Assembly (NCBI RefSeq): GCF_051622035.1
Contig: NC_135367.1
Location: forward strand, 13,382,501 to 13,446,500
Direction: 5' to 3'
Source: Arctopsyche grandis
Lineage: Eukaryota > Arthropoda > Insecta > Trichoptera > Hydropsychidae
Length of the DNA stretch: 64,000 nucleotides
Below are positions 48,193 to 62,339 of this stretch, piece by piece. The first letter of the stretch is position 1, and the number at the start of each line of letters is the position of its first letter. Made by a program: the position numbers and the translations under genes. Below the pieces are notes generated by a model. It was not told the origin of the DNA. It made no database searches and saw only the letters and a list, made by a program, of their open reading frames with translations.

Positions 48193-48196
48193 TATG

Positions 48197-48266
<70 letters not shown>
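48193..48266. repeat. (TA)n microsatellite at the 3' end of the RTE element
   Basis: About 74 bp of TA with a few G. It continues into the ATCATCATCATC tail of the LINE. Confidence 0.9.
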
Positions 48267-48267
<1 letters not shown>

Positions 48268-50069
48268 TCATCATCATTTACAGCCATTCGCCATCCACTG
48301 CTGGATGAAGGCCTCTCCAACACGCTTCCACTCGTCTCTGTTTTGCGCAACACTCATCCATCTCATTCCGCACATTTTCCTAATTTCGTTCACCCATCTT
48401 CCTTGCGGTCTTCCTTTTACTCTTTTGCCTTCTCTCGGGTACCATTCAAGCACTTCTTTTGTCCACCTTTCGTCCATCCTCCTAGCTACGTGACCCGCCC
48501 ATTGCCATTTCAATCTCTTCACTCTATCCACTATGTCCACTACCCTTGTCATATTTCTCACCCACGTGTTCCGCTTCCTGTCTTTCCTCGTTATGCCAAG
48601 CATACAGCGTTCCATACTTCTTTGAGTGCATTGGATTTTATTTTGCATCTTGGCGTTCAGTGTCCAAGTTTCACATCCATACGTCATCACTGGCAAAACG
48701 CATTGATCAAAGATCCTTTTCTTCAGGCAGAGTGGCATTTTTGATTTAAAAACAGCATTCATCCGTCCAAATGCACTCCACCCCAATTTCATACGTCTCT
48801 TTATCTCTTCATTTTTACTACCAGACATGTCAATTATTTGACCTAAATATAAATAATTATTTACTACTTCTACTGGTTTATCATCTAAGGGGATGCTATC
48901 AGGCATGCAATAACTATTGAACATTAGTTTAGTCTTATCTACGTTAATTTTTAATCCTACTTTTCTACTTTCCCTGTCCAGCTGTGTTAGTCTGATAAGT
49001 AGGTCAGCTGAATCACGAGCTACTAAAACTATATCGTCTGCGAACCGAAGGTGACTCAAAAAGCGACCATTGATGCTTACTCCGGCTGTATCCCAATCCA
49101 ATTTCCTGAAAACTCCCTCAAGCACCGCATTGAATAACTTGGGCGAGATTGTATCTCCTTGTCTTACTCCTTTTCCTATGCTAAATCTATCTGTACCTGA
49201 AAAAATTTTAACTGAAGCTGTGGCATTCTTATATATTGTAGCTAACAGTCCCACATAGGGTTCCGGCACTCCCTGTGTTTTTAGAGCGTTAAGTACTGCA
49301 TTATGACTAACTGTATCGAAGGCTTTCTCATAATCGACGAAACCTAGGCACAGTGGCCGTTGATATTCGTTGGCGCGCTCGATTAGTTCGCCAACTACTT
49401 GGAGGTGGTCCATTGTGCTGAAATTTGCCCTAAACCCTGCCTGCTCTATAGGTTGGTTCTCGTCGAGGATATTCTTCAGCCTTTCTGTAATAACCTTCGT
49501 GAAGAGCTTGTAGACCGCTGAAAGTAGACTAATGGGTCGGTAGTTCTTGATATCGCTTTTGTCGCCTTTTTTGTGTATTAAAATGATAGTTGCGTTATTC
49601 CATCCTTCTGGTATAGCTTGGTTCTGGATGCATTTGCTGAAAAGCCTAGCTAAGATATTAATTAGGGGGGGGCCGCCACATTTTAGTAAGTCGATGGGAA
49701 TATTATCTTCCCCTGGGGTTTTACCATTCTTTGCAGTTTTTAGCGCGGCCTCTACTTCGCTAGGCAATACTGCAGGAACCCTTTGGCCGTGTGTCGATTC
49801 CAGAGTGGGGAATTGGCCGTTGTCGTTCTCGTATAGTTTTGCATAGAACGTGTAAACTCTGTCTATGATTTCTTCTCTATTCCTAATTATTACTCCGCTC
49901 TCTGATCTGATTGCGATCATTTGGTTTTTGCCTAAGAAAAGATCCTGTTTGCACTTTTTCAGGCTACGGTTATTCTTAATGGTATTTTCTATTAGCTTGC
50001 TGTTAAAATCCCTGACATCCCTGACTATTCTCTTCTTAATTTCCTTATTTACTAGATTGTATTCGGGAT
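48262..50069 (-). mobile_element. RTE-clade LINE, 5' truncated, RT frame intact
   Basis: One open frame runs from the truncation at about 50069 through 548 codons after its first Met (49920-48274) with no stop. Upstream in frame it reads NLVNKEIKKRIVRDVRDFN. RT blocks: IILIHKKGDKSDIKNYRPIS, GFRANFSTMDHLQVV, GFVDYEKAFDTV (first catalytic Asp), GVRQGDTISPKLFNAVLEG, HLRFADDIVLVA (catalytic F-ADD), then TYGCETWTL and [20 protein letters not shown] at the C-terminus. The very short 3' UTR ending in microsatellite is typical of RTE. The endonuclease is missing, so it cannot move alone, but it is young. Confidence 0.9.
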
Positions 50070-50464
50070 ATATATATATATATGTATGTAATTGATCAAA
50101 CTATTAGGTTTCAAAGAGCAGGCGTTGTCTGGGTATACTTAAAATAAGAATCACCTAATTAAGTGGTTCGCTTATAAAATAAAGCTCATCAATCAATGGA
50201 AATAGATATCTACGGTTTGCCTACTGTCAAGCTAATTGAAATAAGATACAGTCTGTTCCTGCCAATAATTAATTAATTAATTAAGTATTTTAATATTATG
50301 TATAACTTATTGTTTCGATATAAAAACATACATTTTTTTTCGTTTTCGTTTTTCTTTCATTGAGTTCTTCCATATCTCGCAAAATTAATTTGATACAAGC
50401 AGTTTGTTGTACGGAAAAATTCAAGTTTTCCACGACATTTTCTTATCTGGTACATGGCCACAAT

Positions 50465-50475
50465 ATATATATATG

Positions 50476-50544
<69 letters not shown>
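50465..50544. repeat. (TA)n microsatellite
   Basis: About 80 bp of TA. The short tyrosine/isoleucine frames over it are artefacts. Confidence 0.9.
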
Positions 50545-50551
<7 letters not shown>

Positions 50552-51417
50552 TTGGATGTATTTGCAAAATTTACAAGAAAATGCTAGAATAAAATTTAAT
50601 CAACTTAAAACATCTCTCAGATTCCATCAACTTTTTCATTGAAAGTTTGGTGAAAATTGGCGTAACAGATTCAAAGATCTTTCATTACTAACTAATTTTT
50701 GTAAATTATGTTTATGTACATATTTATATTATTAAGCCTTTTACGTAATACAAAATAATAATAGAATATTGGTATAAAGGGCTATGATTACGAAATTAAT
50801 TAATATAAATTTTAATATTGTTTTATGGCTTCGATAATAATACAAGTGATTATTTTTTATTACAATATTTTAAATGTAAAATATTCTCCTCAGTTCGTTT
50901 CTACATATTTGACAATATACATGTAAAATGCAAAGCAAATGATAAATATAGCTTGGAAAATGACGGACTAGAATCAACCGAAAACGGTCATTTCCGGTTA
51001 GTTGATTTTACCAAAGTTTAATGAAATTAGCTAATTCGTAAGTACACCTCATCAAATTTACAATTCGTATTTATTCAAAGAATAGTTCGCCGAAGGATGA
51101 AGGATCTTTTTTTTAAAACACTTTTAGTTCGAAATTGTACCAATTTTATATTATATATCTATAAAAAATATATGTATGATTCATTATCTTTTACAAATAT
51201 AAAATAAGGATACAAATATTTTATATTTATGGATTCCTGATATAAATAATTATTTGAATTAAATGGTCAATGTGTTAATATTAAATATTATAGTAATATC
51301 AATTTGAATTTCATCAATATATGTATGTATGTATGTATGTACATATGTGATACATAGGACTAAGCACACCAACCATTTATAAATTGTGCGTCGCATTTTC
51401 ATTAGTTTTATTTTAAA

Positions 51418-51870
51418 CTAGCTGAACCAGGCTGCGTTGCAATGCCACAATAACGCATGCAATTCCCGTTCCCGTTCCCGTTCTCGTTCCCGTTCCCGTT
51501 CCCATTTGTCGGAAAAACTCAGGCAGCGAACACATTGGTCGCGACGCTAAAACATTTGAAATTATAGCGTTGCAATGACATTCATTCCCGTTTTTCCCGT
51601 TTCCGTTCCCATTTTTCCCCCGATTTTTTTTTCACAGTAATCTTCTCGGACATGCGGCGAAAACATTTGAAATTATAGCGTTGCAATGAGACTCATTCCC
51701 GTTTTTCCCGTTTCCGTTCCTGTTTATTCCCATTTTTTTTTCACAGTAATCTTCCCGGACTTGCATACAACAGATCCTGAAAGTTCCATCGTAATCGGTT
51801 CAGTGGTTTAGGAGCCTATTCGAGACACACACACACACGGACATTCATTTTTATATATACATATATAGAT
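51418..51870 (+). repeat. Interspersed repeat with TTCCCG tracts and duplicated core
   Basis: Opens CTAGCTGAACCAGGCTGCGT, then (CCCGTT)n at 51465-51505. A unit of about 120 bp (CATTTGAAATTATAGCGTTG...CACAGTAATCTTC) is present twice. It ends CAGTGGTTTAGGAGCC, (AC)n and a TATATA tail. The type is widespread in insect genomes but I could not classify it. Confidence 0.55.
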
Positions 51871-52027
51871 AGATAAATCTTGCAAATTAGTAAAATAATT
51901 AAAACATTAATTTCAATTTCTTCATCGATATATTTATATGCATGAAAATACACAATCAATAAATTAACTGAATTAATTTGATTTCATTATTTTTGTATTA
52001 AATATAACATCTTGATTTTATTATATA

Positions 52028-52236
52028 CTAGTGGTTTTACCCGGCTTCGCTTGGTATTTGTAATATAAACCGCTTAAACATGGCTAATCTAATATTAAAC
52101 ATTTTATTTAATTTATTTGAATAGTTTTATTTTATTTCAATTTATTTGAATGTTCATTTTTTTTATTAAATTTAACGTCACGGATTCTCCCACCCAAACC
52201 TTACATATAAAGTTTATTTCGAAATTATATATTTGA
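52028..52236 (-). mobile_element. Helitron-like element, family 2, copy D
   Basis: Minus strand: A|TCAAATATATAATTTCG to hairpin, 9 nt, CTAG|T. 209 bp. Confidence 0.65.
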
Positions 52237-53159
52237 TTTTGTATAAAATAAAACCAATACAGCAAAGAGGTAGAAAATTATTAAGATTCCATATATTGCA
52301 TATGTGTATGAAAAATAATAATAAATATAAATTATACGTTATTTTTTTGTATATTTTATTGAAAACCAATGCTGAAACATAAAAGCATAAAAAAATATTT
52401 ATTTTCAGGATGAAAAAGCAATTATTTTTATGCATATTTTTTTTGATTAGTTATTTTTTATAGGAGCTAGGAGCCGCCAAACATCAATAAAATCGCCTCT
52501 TTTTTACACCCACGAAAAGAGTCCAGCGTGCTTATTTAACGGTCGATTTTAAAAAAAATACGCGCATAGTTGCACAGAAAATATCTTTCTCATACCGATG
52601 ATGAAACTTTTTAAAAAATTGGTCCAGTTTCGGAGGAGAAAATAGGAGAATACGAAACCTCGATTTTGTCAATTTAAAATACGTTTTATCTGGTCGAAGC
52701 GCAACTGTCGCATTCACTCAATATATATATATTGATATATATTGTCGCATTCACTCAATATATACATTCACTCAATATATATATCGAAGAAAGGAACGGC
52801 AACAAAATTAAGGTTTCGGTTGTACAGCCCTCTTAAGAAAAACTTTCATAAGGGTAAGTGGAATATTTGTCAAAATTATTTAACGTTACTGTAAGTTGTA
52901 CAAATAAATAAGTTAACCGGATCATTTAGTTTCCCCAAAACGCCTAAAAGTATTTAAGAATGATTTGAATTGTACAAATCTTTTCACTTTTTAAAAACAA
53001 CACGCCGTACTAATACGAGTACAATTACACAAGACGAGCCTTAAATTCAAAAGCGTCGTTGTTACAATACTCGAAATAAAATTGTTCCTGAGAACATATT
53101 GCAAAAGACAAACAAACACACACGCACCCAAACAAAAGTGACGAGATAGAAAAACTCAC

Positions 53160-53560
53160 CGTTGGAGGCTTCGGACACGCGGGAGGACGGGGGACGGCTA
53201 CGCAACAGCATCCGAGCTTCCATCTTCGTCAGCAGCACGTGCTGTTCTCAGCATGGAATCAATAGGGCAGAGAGAGAGAGAGAGAGAGCGCTCTTCGTCA
53301 GGAGGACACGAAGAGGTGGTGTTGTGTGCAGCGCGAACTCGGCCGCAGACGCAAATGTGCGGACGCGCGAGCGAGAAGAGTGCGAGCGAACGTGTGCGAG
53401 AGAGGGACGGCGATAGGATTAGTATAGGATGTGCGCTCGATTCGACGGCCAGGGGCGCACTGCCCCGGCCGGGTCTCCCCCAGGCTGCTTTCCGACAACC
53501 CTGTGCGCATGCTTTCCGCGCTTTTCCGACGACACCTGCTGCCAATCACATACATACACA
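53160..53560 (-). promoter_or_regulatory. smog: Putative noncoding first exon and promoter of the Smog-like gene
   Basis: A GC- and CpG-rich block of about 400 bp stands out from the AT-rich surroundings. It ends on the minus strand in a strong donor, AACG|GTGAGT, at 53160/53159. The start-codon exon at 30736 has an acceptor upstream of its ATG and needs such a leader exon. The frames here are broken by stops, so it reads as 5' UTR. A (GA)n/(TC)n run lies at about 53270-53288. The link to the gene 22 kb away is inference. No TATA box was recognised. Confidence 0.55.
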
Positions 53561-54178
53561 CCTACGTCATTCCGATGCCAAATGTTAGGTGTGGGTGAAT
53601 GTGACTTGGTGTTAAAACTCTGTAGCATCTCGATGGCATTGCTTTTCTTATAAGCACTACATACATACATACATATATAGTCTCTGGGAAAAAATTGAAA
53701 AGCTCTACAAAAATGGTTCGAAGCACGCGAGCTACATACATATATTCTAAGAACCCTAACTTTTGTTTATACAATTACAAAGCAAACTTTGAAAAATGAA
53801 AATTAGAGATTTTTTTCCTATTAACACCATACTACTGTTCCCGATATTTTAAAACCAACCAACCTCAGTAAATATTTTAACAATTTTTCTATCAGGCAAC
53901 GAGTCACTGATGCTACATTCCGTTTTAAGCTCCTATATGATTTCCTCGATTGTCCCGATTTACTGAGTGAGGTTGGTTTCAGGATCCTAGTTAGGTATTG
54001 GTTTTGATTGATTGATCCATTTATATTTCTGTTTTATAATTATCGATATATTACATATATTATTTACAATTATAGATATTAATGATAATTATTCTTTTTT
54101 TTTTAAATATTCATAGCACTATATTGTATACTTGATATTTTTTTATATTTACGTATATCCTTCTATATGTATATTACA

Positions 54179-54402
54179 CTAGTTGTTTTACCCGGCTTCG
54201 CTCAGTGTTTGTAATATAAACAGATTAAACATGGCGAATCTAATAGTAAATATTCATTTGTTTTTTTATTAAATTTATTTGAATCGAGAAAAAAAATATC
54301 GAATCGTTATCATAGAAACTTTCATTTGTTTTCGATGTTACCAACCAATATTACATACATACTTACATACTTTACAAGTCTCTTTAGAAATTATATATTA
54401 GA
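54179..54402 (-). mobile_element. Helitron-like element, family 2, copy E
   Basis: Minus strand: A|TCTAATATATAATTTC to hairpin, 9 nt, CTAG|T. 224 bp. Confidence 0.65.
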
Positions 54403-54623
54403 TATATTGTTATTTGTAAAAATCTCTAATTGGGGTTAGATGTTATTTTGTTTCTCTTTATTTTTATACATTTCTACATCTGTTATGTTGATTTTTCAAT
54501 AAATAAAATAAAAAATGTTTAAAAATAACTATATATACACATATATATGTATATCTGTATGGTAATTTTATATTATAACCACTTTTGAATATATTTTTTC
54601 CTTCAGTATACATATGTATATAT

Positions 54624-54866
54624 CATCATCACAGCCATTCACCATTTGCTGCTGGATGAAAGCCTCTCTAACGCGCTTCTATTCGTCTCTGTTTGAGCAA
54701 CCCTCATCCATCTCACAATACAAATTTTTCTAATTTCACCCACTCATCTTCCTTGCACGCTTATAAATTCTCTCGGGTACATTCGAGCACTTCTTTTGTC
54801 CACTTTTCATCCGGTTTTCTAGCTACATGACCCGCCCATTTTTATTTCAATCTCTCAATATATATG
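54624..54866 (-). mobile_element. RTE LINE 3' fragment
   Basis: CATCATCACAGCCATTCACC onward follows the 3' end of the RTE at 48262-50069 with deletions, and again abuts a TATATA tail. Confidence 0.75.
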
Positions 54867-55029
54867 TAGTTACATGTAAAATAAAGGTAATCTTAATTGA
54901 GGTAAGTTCATATTAATAAAGAAACGCATGAAAATAATTCATTGACTCTTAAATTTAATTGCATTGTTTTAGACGTACAAATAATGGACTTGCAAATTTT
55001 TTTTCCGAAGCACCAAAGACATGTTATAA

Positions 55030-55330
55030 GTAGTGAGCGGACCAGAAGCGTGCCGTTCATTGTTAATTGTTCGCGTTGTTTAAGGTTCGCCGAACCTCTT
55101 TTTTTGCACTCTAGCTTTGTAAATAGACCCAAAACACCCTGATTCCTGGAAAAAGCACGCTTCTTATCCGCCCTTTAGTTATAAGCAGACTTAGGCGACC
55201 AGGCTGCTTTAACCCAAAAAAAAAATCGTTCAACATTGTCAACCTTTTTTTTTGCTCTCTTACTTTGTAAGACAATAGTAATTGATAATAGTGAACCATT
55301 TTTTGTGGGCAAAAGAAAATTGGCCGCATA
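55030..55330 (-). repeat. Dispersed repeat related to 19440-19610
   Basis: AGCGGACCAGAAGCGTGC, CTCTTTTTTTGCACTCTAGC and GGAAAAAGCACGCTTC recur here. Internally it is partly inverted (TTTTTTTTGCTCTCTTACTT follows). Unclassified. Confidence 0.45.
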
Positions 55331-56930
55331 AGTTTGGTTATAAGTAGATATATGAAATTAATGCCTTTTTACTTATTATTATTCAACAGGTTTTCCCTTG
55401 GAAAACGAACATTTTGTTTTGTTTTGGCTTACAGAATTATTTCATGGTATTTCATTAATTGTGAACTGACGAGGGGTCGAGAAACAAAATCTTGAATTAG
55501 AAGTACACATATTATATAAATAATTAGAAAAAATAATAAAAATGTACAATTCTAACGATCAATTAATTAGCGTTATATATTGAAAAATAAATTTGTAATA
55601 ATCACTATTGTTACTTTAATTGTGAGTTGGCTTCACTAGGCAAATATACGGAAATATGTGGAAAAGTTTATTGGTAGTGCCTTTAATTCTATAATATTTG
55701 TATATAATGTGCATTAAATATCTAAATTTAATTTGCAACACCACCTCCAATTTATGTTAAAACACTACAGCTGAAAAATAATACATGGAAATGATTAAGA
55801 AAAATGACTGCAATTAAAAAATTCCGATTTTTTTCTTAAGTGTATATATTCTTTTTTTTATAAAAACAAATTACAAATTTACACATCGTAAAATTGGAGT
55901 AGATAACAGTTCATATCTTACATTTAGTAAAATATACATTCATTTAAAATAATATATAAATTATTCTATTTAAAAAAAGGCACACACATAATTGGACGGA
56001 GAATATTTTAGGTGTTTGTTTAAATTAAATAATGCACATTTGAAGACTTTTGTTTATAAACTATAATATAAATATATATAAAATGTTCAAATGTTGAGGC
56101 ACATTATTTTAAATTCGTTTATTTAATTCACTCCTCCTTTCTAGCACTTACTAAAAGTGATTACTTTTATTATAAAAAGAAAGAATACAGTTGGGAGTAT
56201 ATCAAAACTTTCATAACAATCCAACATTTATTTCTACTTTATTTTTTGACATTTGCTTTATACTGTTTTTATATAAATAATATCGTTTGGCGTTAAATTG
56301 ATAATATGCGACGCATAATACATTTATGTATTTATAAATGGAGCAAAAGTTTTAGAGCATCACATTTCCAAAATGATGTCAAATGTCGGCAAGTTGTTTT
56401 AAAATATGTATTAAAATCGATTTTAATATGCCACTGCTTATTTTGAGACATATTATCATATAAAATAATTGTATACACTTGAAACTCGCTACAACACGAG
56501 AATGAGCCGTAAAACACACTGTAAACTTTATCCAAAACTAATATAATAATGTTATAAGTTTTCTTATGGAAAAAACTATAAACAATAAGGATTATAATAA
56601 AATACTTTTTCTATTAAACTAAAATTAATCGTGCCAGTTTGATGAATACAACATCTTCATATAGTAAATGTATTGCATTATATTGGGTAACAATTCTCAA
56701 TCTTATAATATTATAGTACAAAGTTTACAATGTATTCCAGAGCATAATCATAATACTTATATATTTTTGTACATTACAAACAGTCAAAAGCGCATATGTA
56801 TACCAAAAAATTAATTGCGACTTAAATTTAGCATAAAAATAAAAAATATAAAAATGGACGGTAATGTCAGAGATTCATCCAAGATAAATGAAAATATCAA
56901 ATTTGGAGATATATTGGGCTCACGCTCAAT

Positions 56931-57605
56931 TTACACAGTGAAGAAATTTCTGAAAATCAATCTCAGTGCATTGAAGATAGGCAGCGTTAGTAATAAAGGC
57001 AATGGCAAAGCGGAGAGATGAGGTGACGAGTTACATTCATCGGATGAGCAATAGCACTCTTCCCAATATACACCATTGTCGTATACACCCCAATTACACA
57101 CTCCCGTCACACCAGTGTCGGCGACGGATGCACATCTTCGAATAACCTGACGCCAACGACCGTCCCCTGGAATTCAAGATAATAACAGTTAAAAGTGCAT
57201 CTTATTTCACATTTGATAAAATATTAATCAAATACAAATGACTACGTACAAACGAAACCGATAGGACTCTGTTGAGTAATTTTCATACAAAAAGAACCAG
57301 GCATAGGCGATTCCTCACTATTGCATTCGACTGCTATATGTTCTGTTTTATCAAACCTTCTGTACGCTCCACAGTGGTCCTCTCCTTTGGGATCGCCTGA
57401 TGATGCACACATATAGCATTTCACGGCGATACCTAATTGATAAAGTGGAATATGAATCATTGAATAGGCACGAAGTGACAAATTTGTATGTGAAATAGTA
57501 AATTAAGGGAATATTTATTATGTATGAATGACGATTACTTCGGTGTAGAAGGGTGAAAAAGAGAGCCAGTAGGAGGACGAGGGTGGAGCCCCCAGGGGCC
57601 CACAT
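56931..57605 (-). CDS. Ly6/uPAR (three-finger) GPI-anchored protein, gene A
   Basis: Three coding exons, 57605-57539, 57432-57250 and 57166-56931, both introns in phase 1, giving 161 residues. Exon 1 encodes a signal peptide (MWAPGGSTLVLLLALFF). An in-frame upstream ATG at 57665 is possible but would put 20 residues before the hydrophobic core. Exon 2 begins the Ly6 fold: VKCYMCASSGDPKGEDHCGA, then ECN and FCMKI. Exon 3 gives RRCASVADTGVTGVCNWG and ECYCSSDECNSS, the closing CN of the family, then a hydrophobic tail (LPLPLLLTLPIF) expected to be replaced by a GPI anchor. Insect Ly6 proteins act at the cell surface in septate junctions and in ion-channel modulation. Which member this is was not determined. 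Confidence 0.88.
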
Positions 57606-57914
57606 GATGGCGAAAGAGAGAAGCGGTTTTGACAGTTGAAAGCGGCACGCCCAACTGTTTGTCACATCGAAGCTGCCGAGTGCAATTACTTTACAGCCAG
57701 TACATTTTGATTCAAAAAGTAAAATAACATAATGAAGTTAATAAAATGCTTGTGAATACTATAAATTCAAATGAGCTACTTAAATTTTTTCGTTGTTTGC
57801 TCGGGTTTTTTTTTATTAAAAGTTAGTTATTTTATTTAATGAATCATTTTTTTTATTTATTGCTCGTCTAATTCGAACATGAGAAATCTGGTGATTTTAG
57901 CCGGTAATTGGATT

Positions 57915-58112
57915 ATTAGTCACATTGCGGTGGTCACAAAGAAATTTTTTGCCATGAAAATCGTGAATGCGGAATATTTGGCACTCGAGTTTTCGTTAGT
58001 ATTATAGTTTTCGTTAGTATGATTAGTATGATTTTTCGGCTGCTAGATGTTCCGTTATAGAGATTTTGATGACTTTTGGGGGAGCGCTTTGTGACCAATA
58101 ATCACCGAACCT
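57915..58112 (+). repeat. Inverted-repeat element flanking Ly6 gene B, copy 1
   Basis: Runs from GTCACATTGCGGTGGTCACA to GTGACCAATAATCACCGAAC and matches 62031-62205 in reverse complement (shared TGCCATGAAAAT, GGCTGCTAGATGTTCCGTTA). Its own ends carry GGTCACAAAG/CTTTGTGACC, so it is probably a MITE. Confidence 0.6.
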
Positions 58113-59096
58113 TTTAGCCATTTATCATGCTGTAGACTTCAATAAACAATAAAAATACTAGCCTCTTCTACTTTTTGGAAGGTACAATGAATAAAGATCA
58201 ATATTGAAAAGTCTTAAACGATACTTTCTTTCTCATTTATTTCAATTTTTATGTCTACAATTTTTTAGTATGTAAAATTTAATATTCATATGTATATTTG
58301 CTTCACTATGTAAACATTTCCAACTGCAATTTTAGTTATTTTCATTTATTCCATAATTAAATTGACAGTAAAGTATATTTATGTTGAACTAAAAAGCATT
58401 GTGAAAAAAATCCCAGTCAATAACTATCTATGTTATCTATTCCTATTTAATGTGAGTAGGCAATTTTTTTTTCATAAAAATAAGTCTGGTTCAATTCCCA
58501 AATTTCGATGTTCATACAAATGCTTTTTTAAAGATGAATATGTATGGAAAATAATAATTCGTCTCTCATTACCATCATCCAAACATCCAATCTTTAAATA
58601 TTTCGATTCCCATTTTAGTTTCATAGTGTAAACTTCAACAATATATGTACATATATACATACATATGTTGTGATGTATACATTTTCAAATTTCATACTTA
58701 AATTTCGTAGCGTGTGTGCATATAGAATACTAATCCTTATAATTAATAACACAAAGAGTAACAAATAATTTTAAAATACTTTTATTATCAGATCTATTAG
58801 CGTCAGTACAAAATTAGATACATACATATACACAAATTCAGCGTCCCACCTTTGGACATATTGGATGGTTCAGTCTTAATATAATTACAATGGAAAAACA
58901 ATTATAATCATAATATACATACATCATTTTCCCTACACTGAAATAATATAGTTAACAGCTGAAAAAATAATCAACAACTTAGGGTAACAATAATTATAGA
59001 ACATTCACAAACAGAAACCGTAAATCTAACATTATTTCAATGTTTCAAATTTATGATATATTATAAATATGTATCTGAGATTATTATACTAATCCT

Positions 59097-59605
59097 ATGC
59101 ACTTCTGGACGGATTTAACAATTGATAGAAAGCTTAGCTTAAAAATATCATTTAAACAAATATTTAAGCAAACTGAAAATTCAAGTCTGAATAAAATAAA
59201 TAAATACGTGCTTCAATAAATTATAATTTTAAAGGCAAAGATTTATTCTTATTAAGGCCACGAATTTTTCTTATATATTCAAAAATTTGTAAAAACATAA
59301 TTGATTATTTAAAATGGGCGGAATGAATTAAGACAACATATTCCACTGATATTATGCATTACTGGACATCTTTAACAGTTGATAGCAAGCTTAGCTTAAA
59401 ATATATCATTCAAACAAATATTTAAACAAACTGAAAATTCATGTCTGAAAAAATAAATAATACATGAGTTTCAATAATTTATAATATTAGACAAAGATTT
59501 ATTCTCAAAAAGGCCACGAATTTTCCTTATACATATATTCAAAGAATTGTAAAAAAACATATACAAACAATTATTTAAAATGGACGGAATGAATTATGTT
59601 CATCT
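59097..59605. repeat. Tandem duplication, about 257-bp unit, downstream of Ly6 gene B
   Basis: GAAAGCTTAGCTTAAAAATA...GGCCACGAATTTTTCTTATA...ATTTAAAATGGGCGGAATGA appears at about 59099-59340 and again at about 59356-59602 with scattered substitutions. It lies 0.5 kb past the stop codon, possibly in the 3' UTR. Confidence 0.75.
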
Positions 59606-60123
59606 GTTGCATTAATTTAACAAAAAATATAACATACGAAACAATCACAATTGCAAAATGTCAAATACTGAGTATATGTATTTATCATAATATACTAAAA
59701 AATACAATCAAATAAAAGTTTTACGCATACATAGAAAACTTTTATATAAAAGTATTCACACATGGATTTTTTTTTTGGTAAAAAAATAACAAAAATCAAC
59801 ATTACATGATAATTTATATTCTTAAGAATTTGTACTTCTTTAATATAACATATATATTTTCCATTTAAAATATATACAGTATTAAATTATGTGGAATGAA
59901 ATGTCTGGAATTGAATATTATTTCTGTATAATAAGAGTAAATATTTCGAATGGTTTATTTTAAAAGTCATCAATGGAAAAGTTGAGAATCGATTACAGAT
60001 ATATTGACTGTTAACTGTGATTTTTGTATTCACAGTCAATATTTATATCTACACTGTAAATTCACATCGATGGAATTATTTGTGCTATATTTTGAACATA
60101 ATGTAATTGTCGTAACACTAAAT

Positions 60124-61495
<1,372 letters not shown>

Positions 61496-61640
61496 CTTCA
61501 CTCACTTCTACCTCCACACGTCTCGCTCGAGTGAAACTTCAAGTCAACCGCTACGTGAAGTCAACTGACTCACCGGCCCTGCACTCGCCTGTCGCCCGTC
61601 GCTCGTCGCTCGTCGGATCTCGGATGTAAACAATTTATAA
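61496..61640 (-). promoter_or_regulatory. Probable 5' UTR/promoter of Ly6 gene B
   Basis: GC-rich leader directly upstream of the ATG, falling back to AT-rich DNA beyond about 61640. No core promoter element was identified with confidence. Confidence 0.35.
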
Positions 61641-62030
61641 ACGAACACGACCAGTGCTCGCACCTGCTGCAATAACCCAGCACGCTAGCCAACACTACAT
61701 ACAAACCTTTACACGGTGTACACGGTGCTTATTATCGCTATTTCTGTATCATTCTCGCCTCTGCTGTGCTCCAAGTGTCGAACTTACACATATTTGTAAA
61801 GCAGTAGTATAGTTGCGATATAAAAATGCATCTACCAATACCAATACACAGAGGGGAAATAATAATCTTTCATATAACGTTTACAAATAGAGAACGTTTA
61901 TCCACGGTAAAAGTGAGAACGCTCGACAGAAAAAGCGGGGCTAGATGTTGGTTGCCATTATGCCGGCGCCAGACATGTGTTCAAAGATGTGATCAAATAA
62001 GTGTTCACATGTGTGGCACGGGTATTTGGG

Positions 62031-62205
62031 TTCGGTGATTACTGGTCACAAAGTCACTAAAATCTCTATAACGGAACATCTGGCAGCCGAAAAGTCCATC
62101 ATACTAACAATAACTATCATACTAACGAGAACTTGAGTGCCAAAGATTGTGTATTCGCAATTTTCATGGCAAAAATTGTCTTTGTGACCACGGCAAAGTG
62201 ACGAA
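62031..62205 (-). repeat. Inverted-repeat element flanking Ly6 gene B, copy 2
   Basis: Reverse-complement copy of 57915-58112. See that entry for the shared blocks. Confidence 0.6.
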
Positions 62206-62339
62206 TAGTCCTGTAGGAATCTCGTCATCGTCATCGTCATCGAAACATTCGAGAATATTCCACAACAACTAACCACATTCCTCGCAGAACTCGCACACGT
62301 AAACAACACGTGCACTTCTTGGAATCAATCGCCAAAACC

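Larger units (their letters stand above)
30737..53159 (-). other. Putative 22.4-kb first intron of the Smog-like gene
   Basis: Holds the hAT, Tigger, SINE, foldback, LINE, LTR and Helitron-like elements and the arrays listed above. Stretches with nothing recognised: 30960-31310, 32000-32600, 33610-34360, 37500-38920, 39350-40680, 46170-48190, 50090-51410 and 52240-53150. 41230-41450 and 42140-42300 are GC-richer, without a convincing frame. Confidence 0.55.
53561..56930. other. Region between the Smog-like promoter and Ly6 gene A
   Basis: AT-rich with the Helitron-like copy E, an RTE fragment and the 55.0-55.3 kb repeat. 55340-56930 shows nothing recognisable and may include the 3' UTR of Ly6 gene A. 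Confidence 0.6.

Noticed and set aside
48190-48744. Plus-strand 184-codon frame rich in Tyr-Ile
   Set aside because: It is translated TA microsatellite followed by the antisense of the RTE reverse-transcriptase frame.
53198-53588. Overlapping frames of 84-115 codons on both strands in the GC-rich block
   Set aside because: GC-rich DNA has few stops. The peptides are low-complexity (RERERER, LSLSL), and a splice donor and gene context favour a 5' UTR exon.
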